Positions 43,495 through 54,144 of a stretch of DNA of 64,000 nt are shown here, one piece after another (within the stretch, counting starts at the first letter, position 1; every line of letters begins with the position of its first letter). The translations under genes and the position numbers were made by a program. This DNA comes from Catonia carolina (Eukaryota > Arthropoda > Insecta > Hemiptera > Achilidae). The stretch lies in contig JAQMRL010000006.1 of assembly GCA_035578175.1 (NCBI GenBank), positions 17,953,506 through 18,017,505 of the forward strand. The letters are read 5' to 3'. The notes beneath the pieces were generated by a model. It saw nothing but the letters and a program-made list of their open reading frames with translations. It did no database searches and was not told the DNA's origin.

Positions 43495-44109
43495 GGGTGT
43501 CCATTAAGTCTGGAAACGGCTGAATTATAGAAAAGTGAGCGTGACTAAGTGACCAGAATGACTTTAATTGCTTGTTTCACCAAAAAAACTATTCTGGGTG
43601 ATATTTGAAATTTTTGTCCGCCATCTTGGATTTAACTTTCTTAATTTAAATAGGATGATGGTCATATGATACATGATTTCGATCTAAAATTTCAAAATAA
43701 ATTCAATGGCGAAAACCGGAAATCGATATCGTTTTTGAGATATTACCATTCAACTATCCAGATCGGGGCAGAACGGCCATTCTTCCCTCCTCCGTCTTTA
43801 AGCCTACATAGACAAATTAGGTAGCAAGTGAACGACTACACGTAAGATTATTGAAAATAATAAGTTTTTTAATATCTCCACTCCTTCATAAATAGGAAAT
43901 TATTGTCATTAAGAAAATACGGAAAAACAATTTACAAGCTGATTTATTGCATTATAAAACTACAGTATTTAATTTGTTACCAGTTAATACTTATTGTTAT
44001 TATTGTAAATGTTAGTGTTTATAAGTAACTAATTGTGAAAATGAGTTACATAATTGAAGATAAAATTACCAAATGTTCTGGACTCAAGAGTAGTTGTTCA
44101 AAGTGGCCT

Positions 44110-44398
44110 CCTCCTACTTATTGACAATATGATGTACATGCGTAAAAACTAGTTTACAGCGTAACGAATGAATTCCCTTGGGATTCCAGCAGATTCATTT
44201 AGAATTCTTTCTTTGAGTTCATGCAGACTGTTAGGTTTTGTTCTATAAACTTTGTTTTTTAAGTATCTCCAAAATAAGTAGTCTAATGGACTCAAATCAG
44301 GTGATCTCGGAGGCTATTTAATTGCTCCTCTCCTACCAATCCATCATTCTGGGAAAATATATTCAATGCCACTTTTCCAGACCGTGCCCCGATTGAAA
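44110..44398 (-). pseudogene. Transposase C-terminal piece in foldback element
   Basis: The minus strand, across frame breaks, gives a truncated DYLFW-like catalytic end, NKVYRTKPNSLHELKERI-like text, NLLESQGNSFV and a terminal YCQ-VGGGHFEQLLLES. The VGGGHFEQ terminus is characteristic of insect Tc1/mariner-superfamily transposases with long C-termini. It partly lies in the left arm. Confidence 0.6.
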
Positions 44399-44406
44399 CA
44401 TTAACT

Positions 44407-44578
44407 GTGTTCAAGACAGTCAGAAGATCTGAGGAATCGGGAAGTGTTAACAATCGTCTCGAAACTGGCAGACCTCAATCCGTAATAAATGAAAACATGC
44501 AATTACAAATCATGTTGAAAATAACAGAAGACCCCCACAACTCAATTAGAGATATCAGTAGGGATCTTCAGGTAAAAA
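44407..44578 (+). pseudogene. Transposase N-terminal piece in foldback element
   Basis: Reads MFKTVRRSEESGSVNNRLET, GRPQSVINENMQLQIMLKIT and EDPHNSIRDISRDLQVKTTY. This is the first helix-turn-helix end (FxxTGSVxxRxRxGRP), then the second DNA-binding domain of the same transposase type. The frame then jumps directly to the 3' arm, so the catalytic domain was deleted. Confidence 0.65.
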
Positions 44579-45234
44579 CAACCTACATCATATTGTCAAT
44601 AAGTAGGAGGAGGCCACTTTGAACAACTACTCTTGAGTCCAGAAACATTTGGTAATTTTATCTTCAATTATGTAACTCATTTTCACAATTAGTTACTTAT
44701 AAACACTAACATTTACAATAATAACAATAAGTATTAACTGGTAACAAATTAAATACTGTAGTTTTATAATGCAATAAATCAGCTTGTAAATTGTTTTTCC
44801 GTATTTTCTTAATGACAATAATTTCCTATTTATGAAGGAGTGGAGATATTAAAAAACTTATTATTTTCAATAATCTTACGTGTAGTCGTTCACTTGCTAC
44901 CTAATTTGTCTATGTAGGCTTAAAGACGGAGGAGGGAAGAATGGCCGTTCTGCCCCGATCTGGATAGTTGAATGGTAATATCTCAAAAACGATATCGATT
45001 TCCGGTTTTCGCCATTGAATTTATTTTGAAATTTTAGATCGAAATCATGTATCATATGACCATCATCCTATTTAAATTAAGAAAGTTAAATCCAAGATGG
45101 CGGACAAAAATTTCAAATATCACCCAGAATAGTTTTTTTGGTGAAACAAGCAATTAAAGTCATTCTGGTCACTTAGTCACGCTCACTTTTCTATAATTCA
45201 GCCGTTTCCAGACTTAATGGACACACGGTATATA

Positions 45235-45830
45235 TACCCTTATTAAAATTGGTTTTGAAATACCCAACAAGAAGTTTAAAGTATGAAATAAAAATAGATT
45301 ACAATCTATTTAGATAGATAAAATGAGATGTAATTTTTCACGAACTTGATGAAATGAAGTCATTAGGAGAAATAAATGGTTGTTTTTTCCTTAGAAACCG
45401 AATGAAGAAGAAAGAACGAACACATTTCAAGAAACCGGAAACATAATAACTCTCTGCTAATCACTCATTTCTTCTGTTTCTCCTTCTTACCTCTAATTTA
45501 TCTTAGAGGTATATAATACTTCTTTGTAAATCCATCCCACTTTAATATATATGTATTTAAAAATTTCTCCGTGAGAATGGAGTAATGAGAAACACCTGAT
45601 TCAAAATGAGATGAAGAAAGGAAACAAGGCGTGAGTTGAAACAACGGAAATTAAAAATAATAACTCGTAACAAACCCAATCTTTTCTTAATAACTAAGTG
45701 CTTCATTAATCACGCTGATTTAATTAACCTGGAAATTAACTCAAAAAATGCTCTGGCCTATTTTATGATATTGCTTTGTTTTGCAGTACCATAATTAAGA
45801 TGCATATTCAGTGTAATTAGACACAGAGCG
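45235..45830. other. Spacer, nothing recognised
   Basis: No coding or repeat match noted. Confidence 0.35.
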
Positions 45831-45838
45831 CTTTTTTA

Positions 45839-45974
45839 CTTTCTCTTGCCTATATCAAGATAATAGGAAGATAATAGGTATTGTTTTCATGTCGATTTTT
45901 CGAAATCGAGTTTTCACCGAATCTACTCGTGTTCAGAGCCCCTGAACCCAAAAAAAAACATGTTTTTAGCGATT

Positions 45975-46029
<55 letters not shown>

Positions 46030-46751
46030 GTGTGTGTGTGAACAGGATATCTCAAGAACGGAACATCGTACGATACTTGAAACTTAAAATTTAAGTTAGT
46101 TACATACCACTACAGGACCCGACACGAACATTTCATCAAAATCGGTCAACCGGAAGTAGTAGTAGTTTATTCGTATAATTTTTCACTTTTTTGCGATTTT
46201 CTCAAAAACTGGTCCTACGATTTTTTTTATAAATCTCCTGGTTTACTCAATTTTTTATTCTCTACAAGATAGGGTAGGCGTCATGTTTGCTGAAATTCTT
46301 GGTGAGGCTGTTTTCACCTAAAAAAATAGTTTTTTAAGATTACGGCTTTAATATACATTTTAGCGCAAAAATTTATATAATATAAGTTGTAGAGAATTTA
46401 AAATCCTACAACTTTTATTACAAACATTTTTTTGTATAACGCTTAGTTTAGCAGTAATTAGTGATTTTCTGTTTTTTATCTCACGACAAAAGTGTAGTCT
46501 ATATAATTAATTTTATAGGAAATAAAAAGATCTACAACTTTTATATAAAGCATTTTTCTCTACAGAGGCTAGTTTAGCGTGAAAGAGTGATTTTCCTAAT
46601 TTTTAGCCAAGCTGAGGTTCATTTTGCGTGATTCACTCATGATTAAAATAAGATTATGTTTTTTGAGGTAAGTTTTTTGTTTATTACTAATGTTAGGTTA
46701 TATTATTATTAGCATTGGCAAGAGAAAGTTGTGTGAGTGTTTTACACCAGA
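45839..46751 (+). mobile_element. Family A element, copy 7 (complete)
   Basis: Full copy, 913 bp, beginning CTTTCTCTTGCCTATATCAA after TTTTTTA and ending TTTTACACCAGA before TTTTTA. TG tract at 45976-46040. The second inner block has a deletion removing part of the CACGAAAACGTG palindrome. Confidence 0.9.
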
Positions 46752-46971
46752 TTTTTAAAAATACTACTCGTGATGTTTTCTAACCCTTCAACATTACCTC
46801 AATCTAATATCGATACTGCTGAAAAAATGAAAAATTAAAATAAACTTATTAGTAGCCTATCTGTTATTACAATATTATAACAATTTCAAAATATGAAGTA
46901 AAAGTTTTTAATACTTTAACCACTTGCTGGAGCTTGCAGTCATTACTACAGGTCATCATTACAAAATGGAT

Positions 46972-47165
46972 GTATGTTCTTCTTCTGCCTTTCAAGGATT
47001 AGGCATCTCTGCCTGTTCCGAACCTCTCAAATCTGCCCATCTCTTTCTCGGCCCTTCTCGTTTTCTTTTTCCCTCCAGTTTATTGGCTAGTGTTTGCTTA
47101 GATATCCTGTCCTCCCTCATTCTGTTCATATGCTCCATCCATTGCGTGGATGTATTTATTCATAA
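46972..47165 (-). pseudogene. LINE ORF2 C-terminus and 3' end
   Basis: The minus strand reads QWMEHMNRMREDRISKQTLA and EGPRKRWADLRGSEQAEMPN, matching the W..H..RM...GRPRxRW tail seen at 12.15 kb. It shares the TTCGGAACAGGCAGAGATGC type 3' end. Confidence 0.7.
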
Positions 47166-47174
47166 TAGTCTAGA

Positions 47175-47550
47175 ACAATGTTTTTCAACCTGTGGGTCGC
47201 GACCCCCTGAGGGTTCGCAGAAGCTGCCTGGAGGGGGTTCGCAAAATACGGGGGAAAAATTAAAAATTGTTATTTACTTAAAAGAGACGAAAATTGTACA
47301 TTACTTTTACAAGTTTTTCTTATCCAATTAAAGCGAAACTTGGCTTTGTTTGGAATTAACCAAATTTTAAAGGTTTTAATTTATTTTTGTAACACACAAA
47401 ACGATGTCATTTTCTAGTGCCAAACGATTTCTTTATTTGGGTTTCAAATTCACCATTATGGAAAATCTTTGTTTTTAGTTGTAGGACGTGGTAAATGGTT
47501 TCAAAATTTTCAACACTACGCTGGACAGTTTTGGGTATTCCTTTTTAATA
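47175..47550. mobile_element. hAT-type element end
   Basis: CAATGTTTTTCAACCTGTGG followed by GTCGCGACCCCCTGAGGG is the classic terminus of hAT (Charlie/Buster-like) elements. The GGGGGTTCGC palindromic continuation is also typical. The inner sequence to about 47550 shows no transposase frame and no second terminus. Confidence 0.55.
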
Positions 47551-47552
47551 TT

Positions 47553-48199
47553 TAGTTCAAAGCATTTTTCTCTACAGAGCCTAGTTTAGCGTCAAAGAGT
47601 GATTTTCCGTATTATTACGCCAATTTAAGGTTGATTTTCATTTTACAACCTTCACTCATGATTAAAATTGGGTTATTTTTTGATATTAAATTTTTTAATT
47701 TATTTTTATCTCCCCATAACAGAAAGGTAGTGTCGAATTATTTACATTCGATCTGTAAGTTGCAGGGCTAAAATAAATAGTTGTGTCTCTTATCACATGG
47801 TCAGCCAATTAAATGATTAAATAATTTAAGAACAGAAGAGGCAGAGGTGTAAAAGACACTAATCAGAGTTATCTCCTCTGAGAGTAATGAATTTCATTAT
47901 ACAGCCAGACCCTGTGGTTAATGAAATGAAGGTGTCATTTGCAGGGTAGAAAATATGTGCTTTTCAGAGGGCCCGGCATGCTGATAAGCGTACTTTTTCA
48001 CTTAATGAGGAAGGCAATAAAATTGTAAACCTCCTCACTCCTCGTTTTACTTGGTAAAACCTCTACAGGTTCAAACCAGCCTTTCCGCTGATGACCTAAA
48101 TAACAACAATTTATTTCTAATGTTTTATTACTAATGTTAAGTTATATTGTTCATTATTTGCATTACCAAGAGAAAGTCGTGTGAGTGTTTCGCACTAGA
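47553..48199 (+). mobile_element. Family A 3' fragment, copy 8, interrupted by family E
   Basis: Begins in the second inner block (AAAGCATTTTTCTCTACAGA) and ends TTTCGCACTAGA then TTTTTA. Family E copy 5 splits it; the AATTTATTT-like host sequence appears on both sides. Confidence 0.8.
47709..48108 (+). repeat. Family E repeat, copy 5 (inside family A)
   Basis: Complete copy from CCCCATAACAGAAAGG to CCTAAATAACAAC. Because the host is family A, the empty site is known. The host text AATTTATTT lies directly left (about 47696-47704) and right (about 48108-48116), consistent with a ~9 bp target duplication. Confidence 0.85.
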
Positions 48200-48600
48200 T
48201 TTTTATTAATTGAGAATTTGTGTTGTAAAAGTTTTTTAATTTGAACGGATAGCCGTTGAGATTAAACTTGAATGAAAATTTTAATTGACATGTTACAGAA
48301 AACCATTTAAAAATGAATGAACATAAAAATAAAAAATAATAATGTAAAATGATTGAACAATAAATATATTTTTAATTGATATAGATAAAAAACTGAGTTA
48401 CATTTGGAATGAAAATAAAACTGTGGAATGTAGAAAATATTATTAGAGTACCACAAACTAATGTAGACGAAAAGCTGAGTTTTATTTGTACATAAATTTA
48501 TGTATGAATTTTCCTGTTATGAATGTTTGTATATGTGGATATGTTTTTCAGCAAGTATACCATTAGCAGTGACAACTGCAACGTGGGTATAGTACTCGTA
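48200..48600. other. Spacer, nothing recognised
   Basis: AT-rich, no supported feature. Confidence 0.35.
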
Positions 48601-48607
48601 AAAACAT

Positions 48608-49066
48608 GTGAGTGATGACGAAGTGTTGATATTGGATGGGGAAATGTGGCCACATGAACGGCCGGATGTTTTTGCCACCCTTTCCATTAGAATAAAACTA
48701 CTTCATCCCTGGTTTTCTCTAAAAAGCCATATAATTAACCCAGATATACTTATACATTCACAGTTAAACTGTTTATGGTTTTTGTGTGTTAGTGTTTTCA
48801 GTGGACGTAGTTGCAATTTAATTAATTATGCACAAAGTTTCATCAGCGAGAGTACTGGTTTTGCACTTGTACAAATTATAAAGTATATCTTCATAAAATA
48901 TTTATGCTTGATCTTCTGTAATCAAGTTTTTGGTAATCTAAATCATTCAGAAACTTCTTATATTAATGGAAGGAGTATTCCAAAAATAACACACCATCCC
49001 TTCAAAAATTACATAAGTCTGGCTTTCCTTAAGGATATAAAGTGTTCCCTTCTAATTAAAAAATGA
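48608..49066 (+). CDS. Unrecognised 152-codon open frame
   Basis: Longest open frame not explained by a transposon. It starts MSDDEVLILDGEMWPHERPD, is hydrophobic in the middle (LWFLCVSVFSG, YIFIKYLCLIFC) and ends KCSLLIKK. I recognise no domain. Its last 60 bases overlap a stretch similar to 35.92 kb, inside the unclassified inverted-arm element, so it may be chance coding in repeat DNA. Confidence 0.2.
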   Translation: MSDDEVLILDGEMWPHERPDVFATLSIRIKLLHPWFSLKSHIINPDILIHSQLNCLWFLCVSVFSGRSCNLINYAQSFISESTGFALVQIIKYIFIKYLCLIFCNQVFGNLNHSETSYINGRSIPKITHHPFKNYISLAFLKDIKCSLLIKK

Positions 49067-49700
49067 AAGTGGAAGTTCTTTTGAAGCTTAAACTCTACTT
49101 TCTAGTGGAAGAGACTGTAAAAAGATTCTATGCAAAAATATTTTTATTGTGTAAAACTACTATTTATAACAACGATGAAGAACGTGAACAGCCCTGAAAA
49201 TCAACATTTTTCTTTCTTAAAGTTAAGAATTTCAATTTTTATTACTGCAGAAAGTTATTTTAAGTCATAATATAAACTACTGAAAAAAATAAATGAATAC
49301 TATTGTAGCCTACAACACAATTTTCTTCTGGTCTAACAACGTATTTTACAGAAAACAACGTAAGTTAACATTTTACTCCCAATTTATTTCAGAAACACCT
49401 AAGTCTAAATTTTCAATTTTTTTAAACAAGTGGCTTGTCTTTAAAAAGACAAAAGTATATTTTATATTAAAGGGGACAGCCCTGAACAATTTATGTATTT
49501 TTGATTAAACATAATAAATTACAAGTGTTTAATTTTTACAAAATTTAGTTATTTTGACTTATGGGCTATCGTAATGACCGATTCATTATTTTCCTACAAT
49601 ACGATATTGTTTATTTGCTGAGAAAGTGGATCATCGAATTTGCATAAAACTACTATAAAAAGTAAATAAAGTGCAAAAAGTTTTATAAATAATATTAAAA
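49005..49700 (+). repeat. Diverged paralogue of the inverted-arm element
   Basis: ACATAAGTCTGGCTTTCC at about 49010 matches 35922-35943. TTTTATATTAAAGGGGACAG and ATAATAAATTACAAG at 49459-49520 match 40616-40700. Both matches keep the same order. The LINE and Tigger-like insertions present at 36-40.4 kb are absent, so this looks like a copy that never received them. Confidence 0.5.
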
Positions 49701-49764
49701 ACTGCTTTTAGTAAGTCTGATACTCGTAAAACTTGGATTTACTTGTTTTAAAGTAAAATTTTTC

Positions 49765-50330
49765 AAAGATGGCTGTGAAGACGTTGAAGATGATGATCAT
49801 CACCCTGGACCCTTTAGCATATCAAAAATCGTTAAAAAAGTGAAAGAAATTATTTTGAACGATCTATGAATAACCTCAGAAAAGTCGCTGATGATGTTGG
49901 TATATTAATAGTCCATGTTTTGCCTATGAAACGTGACAGTAAAATTTGTTTCAAAATTGTTGAATTTTAAAGAACAAAAACGACAAATGGAAGTTGCTTA
50001 AGAGTCGTCAAGTGCAGTCAACAACGATGTAAAATTACTGAAACGTGTAATGATAATAATAATACGTGAAAAAGACAAGGGTTTACGGTAATTACGTCGA
50101 AACAGAGGCTCAATCGTCCCAATGATCATTCTAGATCACCAAGAACGAAAAAGCTGGACAAGTGCGGTCGAAATTGACGGTTATGAGCATTGTTTTTTAC
50201 TTTCTCTTGCCTATATGAATATATAGGAAGGAAAGTATTGTTTTCATGTCGATTTTTCGAAATCGAGTTTTCACCGGATCTATATGTTTTCAGACCCCTG
50301 AACCCAAAAAACATGTTTTTAGCGATTGGT

Positions 50331-50368
<38 letters not shown>

Positions 50369-51640
50369 GTGTGTTGTGTTTGTGAACAGAATATCTCAAG
50401 AACGGAACATCCTACGAACTTGAAACTTGAAACTTAAGTTACATATCACTACCGGACCCGACACGAACATTTTCATCAAAATTGGTCAACCGGAAGTAGT
50501 AGTTTATTCGTGTAATTTTTCACTTTTTTGCGATTTTCTCAAAAACGACCTACGATATTTTTTAAAATCGCCTGGTTTACTCAATTTTTTATTCTCTACA
50601 AGATAGGGTAGGCGTCATGTTTGCTGAAATTCTGGGTGAGGCTGTTTTCACGTAAAAACATAGTTTTTTTTAAGATTACGGCTTTAATATGCAATTTAGC
50701 GCAAAAATTTATATGATAAATGTTGTAGAAAATTTAAAATTCTACAACTTTTATTTCAAACTTTTTTTTGTATAACGCTTAGTTTAGCAGTAATTAGCGA
50801 TTTTGTGATTTTTTCTCACGACGTGTGAAAAATCTATTTTATAAAGATTTCGGGCTTAGAATGCATTTTACGACAAAAGTGTATATAATAAATTTTATAG
50901 GAAATAAAATGATCTACAACTTTTAATTAAAGCATTTTTCACTACACAGCCTAGTTTAGCGTGAAAGAGTGATTTTCTGTATTTTTGAGCCAAACTGAGT
51001 TCGATTTTCATTTTGCGTCTTTCACTCATGATTAAAATAAGGTTATGTTTTTGAGGTTAGTTTTTTGTTTATTTCTAATGTTAGGTTTATTGTTAATTAT
51101 TTGCTCTGGCAAGAGAAAGTTGTATGAGTGTTTCGCACCAGATTTTTTATTTTAATTCAAACGGGATAGTGCACCATGAGTTCTTGCATCAAGATTAAAC
51201 AATCAATAAAATTACACTTCCAAGTTATTTTTTGTGAAGTAATCTGAAAAACGCACAGATTTGTGGGAAAAGAAATCAAACGATAATGCACCTATCCACA
51301 CTTCATTGCCTTTTTGAATTTTTGGCCAAAACCAAAACAACAATCATGCGTCAGCTTTCATATTTGCCAGACTTAGCATTGTGTGATTTTTTTTTAGTTC
51401 CAAACAATAAAGAGAACCTTAAAGGATCGTCGTTTTACAACCATAGATGAAATTAAACCAACCTTTTGAAAGATTGAAAAACTATCCTTAAAATTGATTT
51501 CTAGAAGTGTTTAGGGTATTAAAAGAATTGTAAGAAGTACAGTAGGCCTACGTGGTGAAAACTATTTTTGAGGGACAACATTGATTTAATTTAATAAATG
51601 AATTATTTCTCTTTCAGAAAATGAAAATTCTCGTGTTTTT
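49765..51640 (+). pseudogene. Mariner transposase pseudogene, split by family A
   Basis: Before the insertion it reads GCEDVEDDDHHPGPFSISKI, KSLMMLVY-type DNA-binding remnants, and RSPRTKKLDKC (compare the SPRPKKARQ block). After it, from 51150, it reads FNSNGIVHHEFLHQD, NAPIHTSLPF-like text, FLAKTKTTIM, then LPDLALCDFFLVPNNKENLK. Order and motifs match irritans-type mariners. Many stops and shifts. The family A copy occupies 50200-51142. Confidence 0.7.
50200..51142 (+). mobile_element. Family A element, copy 9 (complete, inside mariner)
   Basis: 943 bp from CTTTCTCTTGCCTATATGAA to TTTCGCACCAGA, with TTTTTTA exactly at both sides (50193-50199 and 51143-51149). TG tract at 50332-50373. The mariner host lets the empty site be inferred, making this the clearest evidence for a 7-base target duplication. 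Confidence 0.95.
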
Positions 51641-51744
51641 CTGAAATCACCTCGTACATATATGAACTTTATAAGAACCACAAGATATACTACAAAAATA
51701 TTCAACGATTATGTTAAAACCAAACGTAATGCGAGTAGGAAACC

Positions 51745-52245
51745 ATTGTTGTTAGTTTAGGTTTACAGCCGAAAGGCTGGTTTGAACTTCTGAGGCTTTA
51801 CTGAGTAAAACGAGGAGTGAGGTTGGAGGCTGAGTTGAAAGGTATGCTTATCCGCATGCTAGGCCCTCTGAAAAGCATCTACTTTCCACCCTGCAAATAA
51901 CACCTTTAATTCATTCACCGCAGGGTGTGGCTGTATAATGAAATTCATTACTCTCTGAGGCTGTTACTCTGACTTGTGTATTTTACACCTCTACCTTTTC
52001 TGGTATTAAATGCTTCAGCCAAAAAATTGGCTGACAATTTGATAAAAAACAGAACTGTTATTACCCTCAGAGGCTGTAACTCTGACTAGTGTATTTTACA
52101 CCTCTACCTCTTTTGTCCTTAAATGCTTCAGTCATAATTGGCTGACCATTTTTGATAAGAAACATAACTATTTTTTTGTAGCCCTGGAACTAGTATAGCG
52201 AGTGTAAATAATTTTAACTTTCAGCCTGCCTGTTATGGGAAATTC
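51745..52245 (-). repeat. Family E repeat, copy 6 (internally duplicated)
   Basis: Minus-strand copy starting TTGTTGTTAGTTTAGG. A segment of about 115 bases with CTCTGACTxGTGTATTTTAC and ACACCTCTACCT occurs twice (about 51953-52065 and 52070-52190), making the copy some 100 bases longer than the family. Confidence 0.75.
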
Positions 52246-52249
52246 AATG

Positions 52250-53200
52250 TTATTAAGTATTTATAAAAGTTAATTTTGGAGTGAAACAAAATTTGAAGTT
52301 TAAAACAAATACAAAAATCACTTTTAAAGTTTGTAATTACAAATGTTCGTTTACTGACGCTAACTTTTCTTTAGAGTATTTAAGCAGAAGGATAGGTTTG
52401 GGAATCGGACTAACTTGCTTAGTATAGTTACCATTAGAGTTTTAATCGGTTTAGAGGTCTGTAGAGAACGCCATGTGTATTTATCTATCTCTGGGCGTGT
52501 GTATGTGTGTGTGTTAGTGTTTATGTGTTGTTTACGAGACACTAGGAGAATGTTTTGGCATGATAGGGAGAGCGGATGATAGTACTGTACGTGTTAAATA
52601 TTGATGCAATGGAACGTATTGGATCTTCCTTGTTCTCCTCCCTCCTTCCATCACTCCATCCTTCTTTCTCCCTCAACCAATAACTATCTCTCACTCTTTC
52701 TCTCATATGTACGCGTGTTTTAGTGTGTCGGTAGGGGGTGAGCTAAGTGCTTTTAACCTTATGCCTACGCATTTCACACAGTACTGCGAACGTGTTTTAA
52801 CCCCTTCATGTATACCAACATAGAACCGTTTGGTTTTCCGATGCAAAACGAGCTTTTCCTTTTCTTTATTTAACAAAGGGAAAAGCTTTTTAAATTTAAT
52901 GCTCCCCCCCCCTATTTTTTATCTATTTTTATTTGCTTTATTTTCGATTATTGCCGATGATCGTTAAAATGCTTTTCGTTTAACTACCTACGTCTTTTGG
53001 TGATTTTTTTTGTAAAAAGGAAAATTTATTTGTAATTCAAAATCATCTGCAAATTACTCAACAGTATTAAAAAAAAAATAACTCAATTTATTAAACATTT
53101 CACAGTACTGTATTTAATTTATGTAGCTTTTATGTATTTGATATCGGCACTGTTTTACAACTCCACTGTATCATGACTTCTTGATTGTGTTATTAGCAGA
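52250..53200. other. Gene-free stretch
   Basis: Low-complexity pyrimidine-rich tract at about 52620-52700, a CA/TG-rich segment near 52500, a C run at 52903. No gene is supported. Confidence 0.4.
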
Positions 53201-53207
53201 TATACTC

Positions 53208-53600
53208 AAGATCAGCAATTCTCAACCTGGGGGTCATGGTGATATTATACGGGGGGGGGTCGCTAAACAATAATGAAATCATTTTATGAGAAAAAATCAT
53301 TTATTATAAACTTATTTATATAAATTTTACATGCAATAAGTACACTTACTTGTAAAGGAAAGAAATTAATCATTAATTAATTATTTAATTGATGGTTGCA
53401 TTTGTTTTCATTTAAAATTTTCTTCATACGTGGATCTTTGTTAGAAACATATAAAAGTAAATTGTTCTCCAGTGATTACGTACGATTCCTATATTTAGTT
53501 TTTAGAGCAATCGTAGAAGAAAACCCCTTTTCACAGAGATAAGACATGGAAAAAGATATTAATATTTTCATTATTTTTTTAAATTTTGTTTTATCAAACA
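53208..53600 (-). pseudogene. hAT transposase C-terminus and 3' end
   Basis: The plus strand begins CAGCAATTCTCAACCTGGGG, a hAT-type terminus. From about 53560 down the minus strand reads MSYLCEKGFSSTIALKTKYR and NRT, then NLLLYVSNKDPRMKKI, the C-terminal hAT dimerisation-region pattern (LSYLCExGFSAMxxIKTKYR...LRxALSNIxPxI) of ZBED/Buster-like transposases. Stops are present. Confidence 0.7.
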
Positions 53601-53876
53601 TCCTATGTAGGATTATAAACAGCCGTATTATTTAAAACTGAAATATATATTTCTAACCACCAGAATAAGGTAACAGAAAACACTTACCAATGTTTATAGC
53701 GCTTTCGTGTATCCTTGTACACATGTTCAGTAAATTATTATTCTTTAAAAATTTTTTCACATCAAAATTTAAAACTTCCTATTCCTACCATGGTAGATAA
53801 GGGAATAGTCGATTCTTATATCTAAAACAGTCTTTGCTAACTTTATCAGTTGATTGTCATATTCAATCTGCGTGGA

Positions 53877-53993
53877 GCTGTATGGATAGAGAAGGAGTGT
53901 ATATTGAAGGTGACAATAAGTGATTATGTATTAAATTAAAATTAAATTTTTTACAACGTCAGTCTCATTATTTAATAGCCACACTCGTATTGT
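53877..53993 (+). repeat. Solo mariner 3' end
   Basis: About 115 bases match 26680-26792, the 3' end of the first mariner (shared GGTGACAATAAGTGATTATG and TTTACAACGTCAGTCTC). It ends GCCACACTCGTA. No transposase frame remains. Confidence 0.7.
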
Positions 53994-53994
53994 T

Positions 53995-54140
53995 CGTCTA
54001 CTATCTTCGGACCCATTATTTTGCGTAGTATCTTTCTCTCAAATATTTCTATGGTTCTCTTAGACCAGGCTTACCGGTCATTCTAAGGCATTCACTCGCG
54101 TACAGATGCGTAGGTTTTATCACAGTGTAAAGCTTTTCAT
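53995..54140 (-). repeat. LINE-B fragment
   Basis: Plus-strand text CTACTATCTTCGGACCCATT and ACTCGCGTACAGA matches 29.74-29.86 kb closely. Confidence 0.6.
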
Positions 54141-54144
54141 AGTT

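Larger units (their letters stand above)
43493..45228. mobile_element. Foldback element with ~645 bp inverted arms
   Basis: The left arm (43493-44136) and right arm (44584-45228) are inverted copies. In the stretches I aligned by eye they differ at one base near the tip (CCGGGTGTCC versus CCGTGTGTCC) and one T indel (ATGTTCTGG versus ATGTTTCTGG). The TA dinucleotides at 43491-43492 and 45229-45230 mark a Tc1/mariner-type target. The 447-base centre holds transposase pieces in opposite orientations. The arms derive from the 3' end of a transposon whose 5' end was lost. Total 1736 bp. It cannot encode its own transposase. Confidence 0.9.

Noticed and set aside
50190..50437. Recurring short protein MFFTFSCLYEYIGRKVLFSC... 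through a CVCVCV run, seen in copies at 14.8, 25.2, 45.9, 50.2 and 55.7 kb
   Set aside because: It is read through the family A 5' end and the TG tract. The copies conserve DNA, frames differ between copies, and it is not a real gene.
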